Below are positions 8,681 to 17,132 of a stretch of DNA of 64,000 nt, piece by piece (the stretch's first letter is position 1; each line of letters opens with the position of its first letter). The translations under genes and the position numbers were made by a program. The notes beneath the pieces were generated by a model. The model ran no database searches, was not told where the DNA came from, and saw only the letters and a list, made by a program, of their open reading frames with translations. This DNA comes from Runella limosa DSM 17973 (GTDB lineage: Bacteria > Bacteroidota > Bacteroidia > Cytophagales > Spirosomataceae), in the NCBI RefSeq assembly GCF_000482465.1, contig NZ_KI519426.1, forward strand, positions 62,001 through 126,000, written 5' to 3'.

Positions 8681-11248
8681 TTATAGCGTGTATCGAAGCG
8701 TTACGCCGTAGGTACGTGGATCACCCAAAATACCCCCAATTTGTCCAGCACTTCCTGGCGCTACCAAAAGCTGCTCGTAGTAGTCTTTGTTACCTAAGTT
8801 TCTTCCCCAGATAAAGATAGACAAGCCATTTGATGCCCTGAAACCTACTCGGCCGTTGAGCAACGCGTAGCCTTCAATGTCTAAGAAAGCCGAAGGAGAA
8901 GGGCTTGACGAGAATGTAGAGCGGTAATACACATCAAGACCACCGAAGAAATTGCCTTTTAGTCCCAATAAACTTCCTTTGCCCGTAATTTCGGTACCAA
9001 GCGACCCTGCGTATTTTGAAATACCTGGTAACTGACCTCCTGAAACATCTTTGAAAGCTTGAGGGCCACCTACTTCTTCAATAGGAACTGGAGCGTTGGT
9101 AAATTTCACGTACTTTCCGTCGGTGTAAGCAAAAGCACCCGTAAATGAGATGTGATTGTTTGCTTTGATGTTTCCATCTATTTCCAAGCCAATTACTCTT
9201 ACACGTTCTGCATTGGCCAAGTACCCTCTGTTTACCCCAGGTTCAGGGGTTTGTACTTGCGTTTGGTAATCTTTTATGTCGGTATTGTGAAATACGATGT
9301 TCAACACGGAGTTGGCAGAAGGCTTGGTTTTTACCCCAAATTCAAGGTGAGAAACTGCTTCTGGTTTAACAGTCGCCAATTCCGTCAATACCCGACCGCT
9401 TGCCGTTGGCAAACCACCTACGTTGACACCAATTGGTTTATAGCTCAGTGAATACGTACCGAAAGCATTGACGTTTTTGTTGAATTTGTACTGTACCGTT
9501 AACTGGCCAGAAAAATTACCCTCAGAGGCATCAATATCAAAGGTTTGGTTGCTATATACGCCGTTTTTGAGGGCCAATAAAGCGGCATCGGTGGTTTGTA
9601 AGCCGCCGTAGGTAACGCGGCTGTAGTTGGCTTTCTTGGTGTCGTTGTTGTATCTAATACCTGGTAAGATGTGCAATTTGTCGGTGATTGACCAGTCAGC
9701 TTGCGCAAATAATGCTACGCTGGATGACTTGATGCCGTAGGTAGTTTTGATACCAAAATTATCAAACAAGCCAGGAGTTTTCCAAAGCGCACTGGTAGAG
9801 CTTTGGGCAAAACGCCACTGTGCTGAACCTGCTTCTTCGGTATGCACTGGGTCTGTTCTTAGGTCTTGCCACAAACCAAAAGCACCAATTACACCGCTGA
9901 GTTTGTCATTGATTTTTCCTGAATATCTGAATTCTTGCGAAAACTGGTCATGGGCAGAGGTTCCTGATGATATGGTGAAAGAAGGCAAGCCAGTGTAGTC
10001 ACGGTCGTTGAGCGGATCCCACTTCCAATAACGCCAAGCCGTTGTTGAGGTCAAAGTTCCTTTACCGATTTTAAAGTCTGCATTCAAGGACAATCCACCT
10101 AATTGGTTGCCAGCTCTTGACGGCGTATCTAAGTCTAATATTCTTTCAAAGGCACTTTGGTAAGGCAATTTATAATTCAAATCGGCAATGATGGCGTTGA
10201 ATTGACGGTAAGCTGCGCGTTGGGTAGTGACTACTTTGGCGACTGGCCAGCCGTATCCCACTGGTTTTTGGTCGGTGATGTCGGCGATAAAAGTGATGTT
10301 TATCTTTTCAGTTGGTTTGTACAAAAACTGTGTTCTGACGCCGATATTGTTGATGTCATTGATGTTGGTTTGGGTGCGAGTATTATAAAACAATCCATCT
10401 CTTTGCGTACCCGAAAATGAAACCCTTGCCGCTAGTTTTTTACTCAATGGGCCTGAGATTGAAGTTTTTGCTTGAATGTAGCCGTAATTTCCGTAACTAA
10501 GTTCAAAGCTGGCGGTTGGGTCAAAAGAAGGAGCGCGTGAGGTTACGTTGAACGCACCCGCAGTGGTATTTTTTCCAAATAATGTTCCTTGTGGCCCGCG
10601 AAGTACTTCTACTTGGTCGATGTCAATAAAATCAAGGGCAGTAGCTGCTGGACGAGCGTAATAAACACCATCAACGTAGTAACCAACCCCAGGGTCGATT
10701 CCGTCGTTGGTTAATCCGTATGTTGAACCTAATCCTCTGATATTGAGGGTAGTGTTGCGGGCGTTTGAGGCATAAAACTGAACAGTGGGTACCAATTCTT
10801 TCAAACGGTTGACGTTGAATGCACCTTGGTCTTCAACGGATACACCGCGTATTACCGAAATCGGAATGGGAATGTCTTGCACCGACTCTTGACGACGACG
10901 CGAGGTAACCACCACGTCTTCAAGTTGGTTAGAACCTGCTTCCAAACGAATCTCAACTTTAGGTTCGTTGACGATAAGTTCGCGGGTTTTGTACCCAATG
11001 TAAGTGACAATGAGGGTAAATGGAAGTTTTTGTCCCGTAACGAGTCTGAACTCACCGTTAGCATCGGTAGAAGCACCGTTGGTTGTTCCCTTGATAGAGA
11101 CCGAAGCACCAATGAGGCGTTCGTTGGTGACGGCATCGATGACGGTTCCTGATAAGGTAGCATTAATAATGGGGGTGTTTTGCGCTTTCGATTGAATTAC
11201 AATAAATAGTAAGCCTATCGAATAAAGTACATTTAAAACGTGTTTCAT
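8681..11248 (-). CDS. TonB-dependent outer membrane receptor with CarboxypepD_reg-like domain
   Basis: An 855-residue outer membrane receptor. A signal peptide (about 1-22, ending SKAQ) is followed by a carboxypeptidase-regulatory-like beta-sandwich (about 30-110, GTVIDAVTNERLIGASVSIKG), a plug domain (VTSRRRQESVQDIPIPISV through VEVLRGPQGTLFGKNTTAGA) and a 22-strand-type barrel ending in an aromatic C-terminus (GVTLRYTL). No SusD partner is present, so it resembles receptors for small ligands rather than glycan-type SusCD systems. It heads the encapsulin/sulfur run, so the ligand may be an organosulfur compound. That substrate is inferred from neighbours only. Confidence 0.9.
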   Translation of the reverse strand: MKHVLNVLYSIGLLFIVIQSKAQNTPIINATLSGTVIDAVTNERLIGASVSIKGTTNGASTDANGEFRLVTGQKLPFTLIVTYIGYKTRELIVNEPKVEIRLEAGSNQLEDVVVTSRRRQESVQDIPIPISVIRGVSVEDQGAFNVNRLKELVPTVQFYASNARNTTLNIRGLGSTYGLTNDGIDPGVGYYVDGVYYARPAATALDFIDIDQVEVLRGPQGTLFGKNTTAGAFNVTSRAPSFDPTASFELSYGNYGYIQAKTSISGPLSKKLAARVSFSGTQRDGLFYNTRTQTNINDINNIGVRTQFLYKPTEKINITFIADITDQKPVGYGWPVAKVVTTQRAAYRQFNAIIADLNYKLPYQSAFERILDLDTPSRAGNQLGGLSLNADFKIGKGTLTSTTAWRYWKWDPLNDRDYTGLPSFTISSGTSAHDQFSQEFRYSGKINDKLSGVIGAFGLWQDLRTDPVHTEEAGSAQWRFAQSSTSALWKTPGLFDNFGIKTTYGIKSSSVALFAQADWSITDKLHILPGIRYNNDTKKANYSRVTYGGLQTTDAALLALKNGVYSNQTFDIDASEGNFSGQLTVQYKFNKNVNAFGTYSLSYKPIGVNVGGLPTASGRVLTELATVKPEAVSHLEFGVKTKPSANSVLNIVFHNTDIKDYQTQVQTPEPGVNRGYLANAERVRVIGLEIDGNIKANNHISFTGAFAYTDGKYVKFTNAPVPIEEVGGPQAFKDVSGGQLPGISKYAGSLGTEITGKGSLLGLKGNFFGGLDVYYRSTFSSSPSPSAFLDIEGYALLNGRVGFRASNGLSIFIWGRNLGNKDYYEQLLVAPGSAGQIGGILGDPRTYGVTLRYTL

Positions 11249-11341
11249 AATCGTGGTGAATTGGACAGTTTTTGGTGGTTGTTATGTGTTTTTAAATAAA
11301 TACTTATACCCTATCGAATATATGTATTATTAGGACTTTTA

Positions 11342-11371
11342 AATGGCCAGAGATTTTTTTCTCTGGCCATT
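11342..11371. repeat. Inverted repeat in the leader of the TonB receptor gene
   Basis: Perfect 12-base arms (AATGGCCAGAGA and complement) around a six-T loop, about 95 bases upstream of the receptor start codon. Neither strand has a U-tract after it, so it is not an obvious terminator. An operator or leader RNA structure controlling the sulfur operon is possible. No standard Bacteroidota -7 box was found between it and the ATG. Confidence 0.5.
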
Positions 11372-11481
11372 GTTGCTGGTCGCAAAGGTCTAACAGCGAT
11401 TAGTTAAATCCAAACATTTTATAAAAAATATTTTTTATATAGATTAGGTGATTTAATTAAAGTGCTTGATAATCAACAGGC

Positions 11482-11527
11482 TTTACACGAAAAGAGGCGA
11501 CTTTTCAGCCGCCTCTTTTCGTGTAAA
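11482..11527 (-). terminator. Strong hairpin downstream of gldJ
   Basis: Perfect 18-base arms (TTTACACGAAAAGAGGCG and complement) with a 10-base loop lie 17 bases beyond the gldJ stop codon. The base of the stem carries runs of A/T. It separates gldJ from the leader of the sulfur operon on the same strand, as expected of a terminator. Confidence 0.75.
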
Positions 11528-11543
11528 AATATAAAATTAATTA

Positions 11544-12848
11544 CTACTTATTTCTACCTGTCGAAATCATTGCACAACGGAAACCAATCATAGCCGTCGA
11601 AGAATCTTGTGATAAGAAACGGCGCGTACCTGGCGACAACCAATAAGCTACGTCGTTCCAAGAGCCTCCTTTATACACACGGAGTTTGTCGTTGATTACT
11701 GAGTTGTTACCTTTTACGTCATAGCGTTTTTCTTCGTCCAAGAAACCATCACGACGCAACGGGTTCAAGTCTTTGAAGTCCATTGATGACAACGGGCGAT
11801 AAACGTCATACACCCATTCGTTTACGTTTCCAGCCATGTTGTACAAACCAAAGTCGTTGGCAGGATATTTATAAACCTCTTCCGTGATAATGGCACCGTC
11901 GTTTGACTTACCAGCAATACCCGCATAGTCTCCTTTGGCACGCTTGAAGTTGGCCATCATTTCTCCTTTGTGTTTGCCACGTGGGTTACGGAGTGAAGAG
12001 CCATCCCAAGGGTAAATACGTTGGTTCGACTGGTTTTCATCGGCGTACTGTGTACCAATCATTGCTTTGGCGGCATATTCCCACTCCGCTTCGGTTGGAA
12101 GGCGATAGTTCGGTAGCACGTAGCCACTTTCTACCGCAGGACGAGCGTTGGTGCTCATCAATGCTTCTGACTCAGCCATGGCTTGGCCTTTTTTCTTCTT
12201 ACCACCTAGCGACGATTTCTTTGGTTTGCCCGTAGCCTGTTTAGCTAGGTTATCGTTCACAAAGTTTGTACGCCAGATAGAATAGTCGTTTGCTTGCACC
12301 CACGAAACGCCCACCACAGGATACATACGGAAACCTGGGTGACGGAAGTAATACGTTACGTACGAGTCGTTGAACGACAAAGGATCGTACCAAACCGTTG
12401 TGTCAGGAAGTGCTTTAGAGGCTACCTCAGCCGATGAGTCGCGCTGTACGTAATGGAGGTATTCGAGGTAGTTGAGGTTGGTAATCTCGGTTTCATCCAT
12501 GTAGAAAGACTGTACACTGACCGTACGCTCACGATTGTCACGAGAGTTCATCACATCCTCTTCCAACGCCCCCATGGTAAAACGACCTCCTTCGATAAAC
12601 ACAAGGTTAGGACCTACCACTTGCGATTTGTAAGGCATTACTGCGAAGCCTTCTGGTTCGGCAGACGTTGCTGCAACACCTTTCTTCCCTTTTTTAGACT
12701 TGCCACCGTTTTTGGTAGCAAAATCCACGTTCGTTGCTGTACTTTTCTTGCCTGGATTGAGGCTTGAAGGTTGTTTCGACTTACAAGCACTGAACAGCAC
12801 TGTGGCTGAGAGCACCCAAATCGCCGCTTTCATACTGAATTTGACCAT
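11544..12848 (-). CDS. gldJ: GldJ-like gliding motility / type IX secretion lipoprotein
   Basis: A 434-residue lipoprotein with a formylglycine-generating-enzyme (SUMF1) fold. The lipobox LFSAC puts the lipid cysteine at residue 22, followed by a Lys-rich linker. The fold begins FIEGGRFTMGALEEDV and ends KVYKGGSWNDVAYWLSPG...IGFRCAMI. Features shared with GldJ rather than GldK are SFYMDETEITNLNYLEYL, PVVGVSWVQANDYSIWR and FGLYNMAGNVNEWVYDVYRP. GldJ is needed with GldK to stabilise the outer-membrane ring of the gliding/T9SS machine. No other gld gene is adjacent, which is normal for gldJ. A GldK assignment is the main alternative. Confidence 0.78.
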   Translation of the reverse strand: MVKFSMKAAIWVLSATVLFSACKSKQPSSLNPGKKSTATNVDFATKNGGKSKKGKKGVAATSAEPEGFAVMPYKSQVVGPNLVFIEGGRFTMGALEEDVMNSRDNRERTVSVQSFYMDETEITNLNYLEYLHYVQRDSSAEVASKALPDTTVWYDPLSFNDSYVTYYFRHPGFRMYPVVGVSWVQANDYSIWRTNFVNDNLAKQATGKPKKSSLGGKKKKGQAMAESEALMSTNARPAVESGYVLPNYRLPTEAEWEYAAKAMIGTQYADENQSNQRIYPWDGSSLRNPRGKHKGEMMANFKRAKGDYAGIAGKSNDGAIITEEVYKYPANDFGLYNMAGNVNEWVYDVYRPLSSMDFKDLNPLRRDGFLDEEKRYDVKGNNSVINDKLRVYKGGSWNDVAYWLSPGTRRFLSQDSSTAMIGFRCAMISTGRNK

Positions 12849-12935
12849 TTAGATTAAATAGTTAATCGTTATTAGTTATCCTTGTAATCGTTAATTACGA
12901 ATTTTTGTACCTGAAATGTTTGTTTATTAACTCGG

Positions 12936-12943
12936 CAAAAGTA
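12936..12943 (-). promoter_or_regulatory. Bacteroidota -7 box for gldJ
   Basis: On the minus strand the sequence reads TACTTTTG, matching the TAnnTTTG -7 consensus of the Bacteroidota housekeeping sigma factor. It lies about 88 bases upstream of the gldJ start codon. The -33 TTTG is not clear. Confidence 0.45.
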
Positions 12944-13097
12944 CAATTATTGCCTTAAAAGAACTAAGAATCCGTCGATTTGTTGTCTATCAATAACTTT
13001 GCCAAACTTCAAAAAGGCCATTTTTCTTGTTTTTCCGTTCAAATAACGAATCCTATTTTGACCGTATTGTCATAAGTAAAAAAAGATTTTCAATAAA

Positions 13098-14513
13098 ATG
13101 TCTCTTCGCTTTCCTCTGTCACACCTACGCTGTTTGCAGTTTCGCTACTTTTGGCTTGGCATCATTTGTTGGGGGGCAAGTACCACAACTAACGCCCAAA
13201 CACCCGATTCGATTGCGTTGGAAGTGAAATTTGCCCTTAACTATTTGGAAAAGAGCCAATGTGCGTTCACCATTGAGGGCAAAGAATATGCAGGCGAATG
13301 GCCCGCATTCATGCAAATGCACACGCGTTTTGTCTTGTTAGGTACACGCCACAAGTACCGAGACTCAAACAGTTTTACCACAATAGGTATTCATAACCTG
13401 TTGGCTGAAATGTATTTGTCGGACACCGCTTTGCAAAAAATTCGCCCCATGCTGCTCAAAGCCTACCCCGAAATTTGTTCGTACGCGACTCATTTGGAAT
13501 TTAATTTTTGGAAAAAATTGCCACCCAATCGTGACTTACAGCACGGGGCAGAACCGCAACCTGTGCCCTTAGTGCGGCGCCCAACGCAGTATAAATTAAA
13601 TTCTCGCTATATCAATAATGCTGCCAACGTCGAAAATGATGCCGATGATACGGCTTCGGGGAACTTGGCGATTTGGTACCACAACCGCATTTTTGGAACG
13701 AATGACAGCTTGGTAAGTCATCGGCTTTTTGACGCGTTTTTGGACGAAAATCGTAAAAATCGCCATTGGTACAATTACCTATTTAATGGCATCCCTAACT
13801 CAAGTGCTTACATGACTTGGCTGGGAAAGGAGGCGGAATTTAAGCGTTGGAATATCTTAAAAACGATTGGACACAACCAGACGTTTTTTCTAAAAAGCAG
13901 TATTTGTTACCCAACGCCTTATCAACCCTACATTCCGTACGGTACCAACGACCTCGACGCCGTGGTGAATGCCAATGTACTGACTTATTTGGCAAAAAAA
14001 GGAGAACTGACCCAAAGCCGAGGGAGGGTAGGGGCAAAAAATTTTATTGAACACCAGGCAAAAATGCAGCGCTGGCGGCGAGCGGCGACGTATTATCCCA
14101 ATCGCTACCATTTTCATTATGCGGTCGCAAAAGCGTTGGCTGCGGGCGATTCTTCGTTACGACCAACCGCCGAAATCATGTTAAGTCACCTCGTGGCGTC
14201 GCAGCGGGACAATGGAAGTTTTCGGAGTCGTCGAAAAGTAAATCACCGAGATGTGGTGCAGTCGTCGGCTTATGCGCTGTTGGCACTGTTGTATTTTAAA
14301 GAAGCAGGAGTCGATGTGCCTAAAGAAAAAATAGGGTTGTTGGTGCAGTTTTTAAGTCGCCAAAAACAGCAGGAAAAAGACCAAATTTATTGGAAAGGGG
14401 GCGTGTTTTTTTCGGGAGGAACGGTGGTGCGCAATGTGCTGTACTTTACATCCGATGCCTACACAACGGCACTGATTGCCTTGGGATTTCAGAAATTCCT
14501 CCAACTTTATTGA
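13098..14513 (+). CDS. Exported protein of unknown function with alpha/alpha-toroid-like C-terminal half
   Basis: A 471-residue protein with an N-terminal hydrophobic export signal (FWLGIICWGASTTTNAQ, cleavage near residue 34). I do not recognise a named family. The second half has paired-helix repeats with recurrent Ala/Leu helices (DAVVNANVLTYLAKKGE, VVQSSAYALLALLYFKEAG, TSDAYTTALIALGFQKFL), and the motif ASQRDNGSF resembles prenyltransferase/terpene-cyclase-like toroids (Q-xx-DGSF). This suggests a six-hairpin barrel. It converges with, and overlaps by 7 bases, the next gene. Secreted or periplasmic. Confidence 0.6.
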   Translation: MSLRFPLSHLRCLQFRYFWLGIICWGASTTTNAQTPDSIALEVKFALNYLEKSQCAFTIEGKEYAGEWPAFMQMHTRFVLLGTRHKYRDSNSFTTIGIHNLLAEMYLSDTALQKIRPMLLKAYPEICSYATHLEFNFWKKLPPNRDLQHGAEPQPVPLVRRPTQYKLNSRYINNAANVENDADDTASGNLAIWYHNRIFGTNDSLVSHRLFDAFLDENRKNRHWYNYLFNGIPNSSAYMTWLGKEAEFKRWNILKTIGHNQTFFLKSSICYPTPYQPYIPYGTNDLDAVVNANVLTYLAKKGELTQSRGRVGAKNFIEHQAKMQRWRRAATYYPNRYHFHYAVAKALAAGDSSLRPTAEIMLSHLVASQRDNGSFRSRRKVNHRDVVQSSAYALLALLYFKEAGVDVPKEKIGLLVQFLSRQKQQEKDQIYWKGGVFFSGGTVVRNVLYFTSDAYTTALIALGFQKFLQLY

Positions 14514-15517
14514 GCGCTTCCTACAGTGGGAGGTGCGGGTTGAATGGTGATTTTAAGCAGGGTTTGGGCGCTACCGATGGCTAATGCGGTGTTTTCGGAA
14601 GTAAAAACGGCTTCGTAAATGCTAAATTGGTCGTTGAGTTTTATGCCAAAACGTTTATATTTTCCTGCGTTGTCGCCCAATAAAATTTGGCCGTTACAGG
14701 CAGTATAGAGCTCGTATTTGTGGTTGGTCACGCGCCCCCAAACCAAGCCCGAAAGTGGGATTTCGGAACGCTGGCGATTACGATGAACCCGCCCTTTTTT
14801 ACCAATCCACCCACCCATGGCTACGTACTGGGACGGGCTGTCAAACTGAATTTCGTGAAAAATACTATTGCCTATTTTTTCCTGACGTTTCCATTGGTCG
14901 TTTGACAGGGCGTACAAAAAAGTCTTGTTTGGGGTGTACATCAAGGCATATACTTGCTGATTATGAGGATTATACTTAACGCACCAAACCATTTGAAAAG
15001 GATTGCTATAGACTTTTTTCCAAGTGCGACCACGGTCAATGGATTTGAGAATAAAACCCAAAGGAACGGTTTTCTGAGAGTGGGCAATGGCCGAATTGCC
15101 ACCGCAGATGAACGCCGTTGAGTCGTTGACGACGGCCATGTTGTAAAAACAAGCTTTTTCGTAGCCTTTCACCCGTATTACTTCCCACGTTTTTGACACT
15201 AAATTGTGTTTATAAATCACTCCCTTGTCGCCGCAAGCAATCAGATTTTGGTCGTCGAAGCGGTCAAACTTATAAATATCAACGTGTTGGTTGGGGTACG
15301 AAATGTCGGATAATTGGCCGTGGGCGTCGCTGGCTTTGAGGGTGCCGTATTTTCCGCCAATCCAAAATTGGTTGGCAACGGGAATAATATCATAAAAAGA
15401 AGAGTCACTAAAGGACGTTCCTTGTTGGAGAACTTGGATATTAACCTCTTGGGCACAAACGGCCAAGGCGGTTAAGAGTAGGAGGATGATAGACGTTATT
15501 TGGGCTGTAAATTTCAA
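14507..15517 (-). CDS. Exported beta-propeller (Ycf48/sialidase-like) protein of unknown function
   Basis: A 336-residue protein with a signal peptide (LLLLTALAVCAQ) and repeated propeller-type blades, for example KVYSNPFQMVWCVKYNPHN, LKSIDRGRTWKKVY and FICGGNSAIAHS. The RGRTW motif is the Asp-box-like turn common to Ycf48 and sialidase propellers. No enzyme residues can be assigned. It faces the toroid-like protein gene with a 7-base overlap of the two 3' ends. Confidence 0.55.
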   Translation of the reverse strand: MKFTAQITSIILLLLTALAVCAQEVNIQVLQQGTSFSDSSFYDIIPVANQFWIGGKYGTLKASDAHGQLSDISYPNQHVDIYKFDRFDDQNLIACGDKGVIYKHNLVSKTWEVIRVKGYEKACFYNMAVVNDSTAFICGGNSAIAHSQKTVPLGFILKSIDRGRTWKKVYSNPFQMVWCVKYNPHNQQVYALMYTPNKTFLYALSNDQWKRQEKIGNSIFHEIQFDSPSQYVAMGGWIGKKGRVHRNRQRSEIPLSGLVWGRVTNHKYELYTACNGQILLGDNAGKYKRFGIKLNDQFSIYEAVFTSENTALAIGSAQTLLKITIQPAPPTVGSAQ

Positions 15518-15625
15518 CTATACGAGTTTTTTCTTTCCTGCAAAAATACGCAGTGGGCGGTTCTTTCCCAACTATCCTAAAGACAACTTACTGGGCTTTT
15601 ACCACTATGGAAAGAATAAAACAAA

Positions 15626-15664
15626 AAAACGCGCTATTCCAAGGCAGATGGAATGGCGCGTTTT
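15626..15664 (-). terminator. Rho-independent terminator for the Lmo0937-like/63-residue operon
   Basis: On the minus strand a 16-base stem (one G-U pair) of sequence AAAACGCGCCATTCCA with an 8-base-scale loop is followed directly by a T-rich stretch (TTTTTTTG). It lies 18 bases beyond the stop codon of the gene ending at 15682. Confidence 0.8.
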
Positions 15665-15681
15665 CCTTATGGTACTATCTA

Positions 15682-15873
15682 TTAGTGAAGAGCGTGACGC
15701 ATACGGGTGGCGTTGTTTTTGACTTTGCGAAAGAACAAGTCACGGTGTGCTTGATCTACGTTTGTGTTGAATCCATCCTGTTTGGGATGATAAGTTGAAT
15801 AAAGCAACGCCGATGAAACTGCAAGTCCGATGAGTCCGACGCCCATGATTATTAACAAAATGAGAGCTTCCAT
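15682..15873 (-). CDS. Small membrane protein (63 aa), unknown function
   Basis: One N-terminal transmembrane helix (residues 2-25, LILLIIMGVGLIGLAVSSALLY) is followed by a polar basic tail (HRDLFFRKVKNNATRMRHALH). No named family recognised. It lies 52 bases downstream of the Lmo0937-like gene on the same strand and is closed by a strong terminator, so the two probably form a two-gene stress operon under the promoter element at 16124-16142. Confidence 0.6.
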   Translation of the reverse strand: MEALILLIIMGVGLIGLAVSSALLYSTYHPKQDGFNTNVDQAHRDLFFRKVKNNATRMRHALH

Positions 15874-15925
15874 ACAATTGAACAGTTTTTAAGTGAAACA
15901 TCAACAAAAACGTAGTGCAGGGGTG

Positions 15926-16078
15926 CTAAACCGTTCCTCTACGGATAAGTCCTATGAGAAACGAGATAACGGCAAATACCAAGAGAATGTGAATAAGACC
16001 AGAAGCACTGTAGGCAAAAGCGCCAATTAACCAGCCTATTACTAAAATGACAGCGATAATATACAAGAGAGAGCGCAT
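15926..16078 (-). CDS. Lmo0937-family small membrane protein (50 aa)
   Basis: A 50-codon frame opens at ATG 16078 and reads MRSLLYIIAVILVIGWLIGA, then FAYSASGLIHILLVFAVISF, then LIGLIRRGTV. Two hydrophobic helices flank the short FAYSASGLIH turn, and the RR near the C-terminus is typical of this family of tiny membrane proteins common in Bacteroidota. Members are often stress-induced, but their biochemical role is unknown. It sits 46 bases downstream of a GG-N7-TTTTTA promoter-like element, divergent from the TspO-like gene that carries the same element. Confidence 0.85.
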   Translation of the reverse strand: MRSLLYIIAVILVIGWLIGAFAYSASGLIHILLVFAVISFLIGLIRRGTV

Positions 16079-16123
16079 GATTGAAAATAGTTTTGGGTGG
16101 AAAAATTGATTGATGCTCAGTGA

Positions 16124-16142
16124 GTTAAAAACGTCGTTCCAA
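16124..16142 (-). promoter_or_regulatory. Sigma-54-like promoter element of the Lmo0937-like gene
   Basis: The minus strand reads TTGGAACGACGTTTTTAAC: a GG, seven bases, then TTTTTA. It matches the elements at 16230, 27306, 42643 and others in this window. In a canonical -24/-12 element the second part would be TTGCA; here it is TTTTA, so the sigma-54 assignment is tentative. Confidence 0.55.
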
Positions 16143-16159
16143 GGCTAAATAGCCCAAAA

Positions 16160-16221
16160 AATGGGGAAAATGAGGTAGGTAGTGTGGGGAAATGTGGAAG
16201 AAATGCCACAGTTGGGGCAAA
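16160..16221. promoter_or_regulatory. Three GGGGAAA-type half-sites between divergent stress promoters
   Basis: Copies of the shared upstream motif occur at 16160-16171 (AATGGGGAAAAT), 16184-16194 (GTGGGGAAATG) and 16212-16221 (TTGGGGCAAA), all in the 87 bases between the two divergent promoter-like elements. They are candidate activator-binding sites serving both genes. Confidence 0.5.
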
Positions 16222-16229
16222 CAATGGCT

Positions 16230-16248
16230 TTGGAACGCGTGTTTTACC
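16230..16248 (+). promoter_or_regulatory. Sigma-54-like promoter element of the TspO-like gene
   Basis: The plus strand reads TTGGAACGCGTGTTTTACC, 24 bases before the ATG at 16272. It shares the TTGGAACG core and T-tract with the divergent element at 16124-16142. The identical core on both sides of one intergenic region argues against chance. Confidence 0.55.
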
Positions 16249-16271
16249 AATAATACAAAACATGAAAAACT

Positions 16272-17132
16272 ATGAAAGCACAGATGAATAACCTAGGCGT
16301 CAAGACTTTACAGTTGCTTAACTGGGTCTTTTTTGTAGTAATGATTGCGGCCAACTACCTTGCCGTAGCGCTACCTTTAAACCATAAAACCACGGGACAG
16401 CTTTCTGACCAATATCCCAATTTGTTTGTCCCTGCGCCCCTCACATTTTCCATTTGGGGAGTGATTTATCTTCTCCTTTTTTGGTTTTGTGTCAAGCAAA
16501 GTAAGTCGATGTTTCAAAGAAATGTGGGTCCAGCCACGGGCGAAACAGTCAGAAGTATAGGGTTAGGTTTTGTAACGACCTGCTTTCTGAATGCCTCTTG
16601 GATTTGTTTGTGGCATTTTGAGTACATCGCCATTTCGGTAGTCGTTATGGTGTTGTTATTGGCCCAATTGGTTCAAATCAACCGTAAAATAGATGGTATT
16701 GCCCCTGCGCTTACGCTCGGAAGTCGGGTAGCACTAAAAGCACCATTTGGGATGTATTTGGGCTGGATTTGTATTGCCACCATTGCCAACGTGACGGCCT
16801 ATTTGGTGAGTTGGGGCTGGACAGAAAACGAAGTGTCGTGGGCAAGTACGATGGTTGTTATTGGGGCCATTGTGACGGGTATTGCACTCAACCTACTGCG
16901 TAATGGTTACCTGAGCCTTTCAGTTTTGTGGGCTTTTACGGGCATACTCATTGCACGTCATCAAGCAGCAGAGTACCACCGTATTTTGGTGTGGGCCACG
17001 GTGTTTGCTATGCTGCTTGTGGTGGGTGCGTTGGCGATTGAGCTATTGCGGTCGTTGTTCCGAAAAACAATCATTCGGCCATTTCCTCCTCAGCAAAGGA
17101 CGTATATTTCGCAAGTGGAAACATCACAGTAA
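16272..17132 (+). CDS. TspO/MBR-like (tryptophan-rich sensory protein family) membrane protein
   Basis: A 286-residue protein with about eight predicted membrane helices, rich in Trp. The motif VPAPLTFSIWGVIYLLLFWF resembles TspO's P-x-x-x-F-x-x-x-W-xx-LY region, but the protein is longer than the usual 160 residues and may be a TspO-like domain plus extra helices. TspO relatives bind porphyrins and respond to stress. The last 62 bases overlap the convergent kinase gene. The upstream promoter-like element places it with the other putative stress-regulon genes. Confidence 0.6.
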   Translation: MKAQMNNLGVKTLQLLNWVFFVVMIAANYLAVALPLNHKTTGQLSDQYPNLFVPAPLTFSIWGVIYLLLFWFCVKQSKSMFQRNVGPATGETVRSIGLGFVTTCFLNASWICLWHFEYIAISVVVMVLLLAQLVQINRKIDGIAPALTLGSRVALKAPFGMYLGWICIATIANVTAYLVSWGWTENEVSWASTMVVIGAIVTGIALNLLRNGYLSLSVLWAFTGILIARHQAAEYHRILVWATVFAMLLVVGALAIELLRSLFRKTIIRPFPPQQRTYISQVETSQ

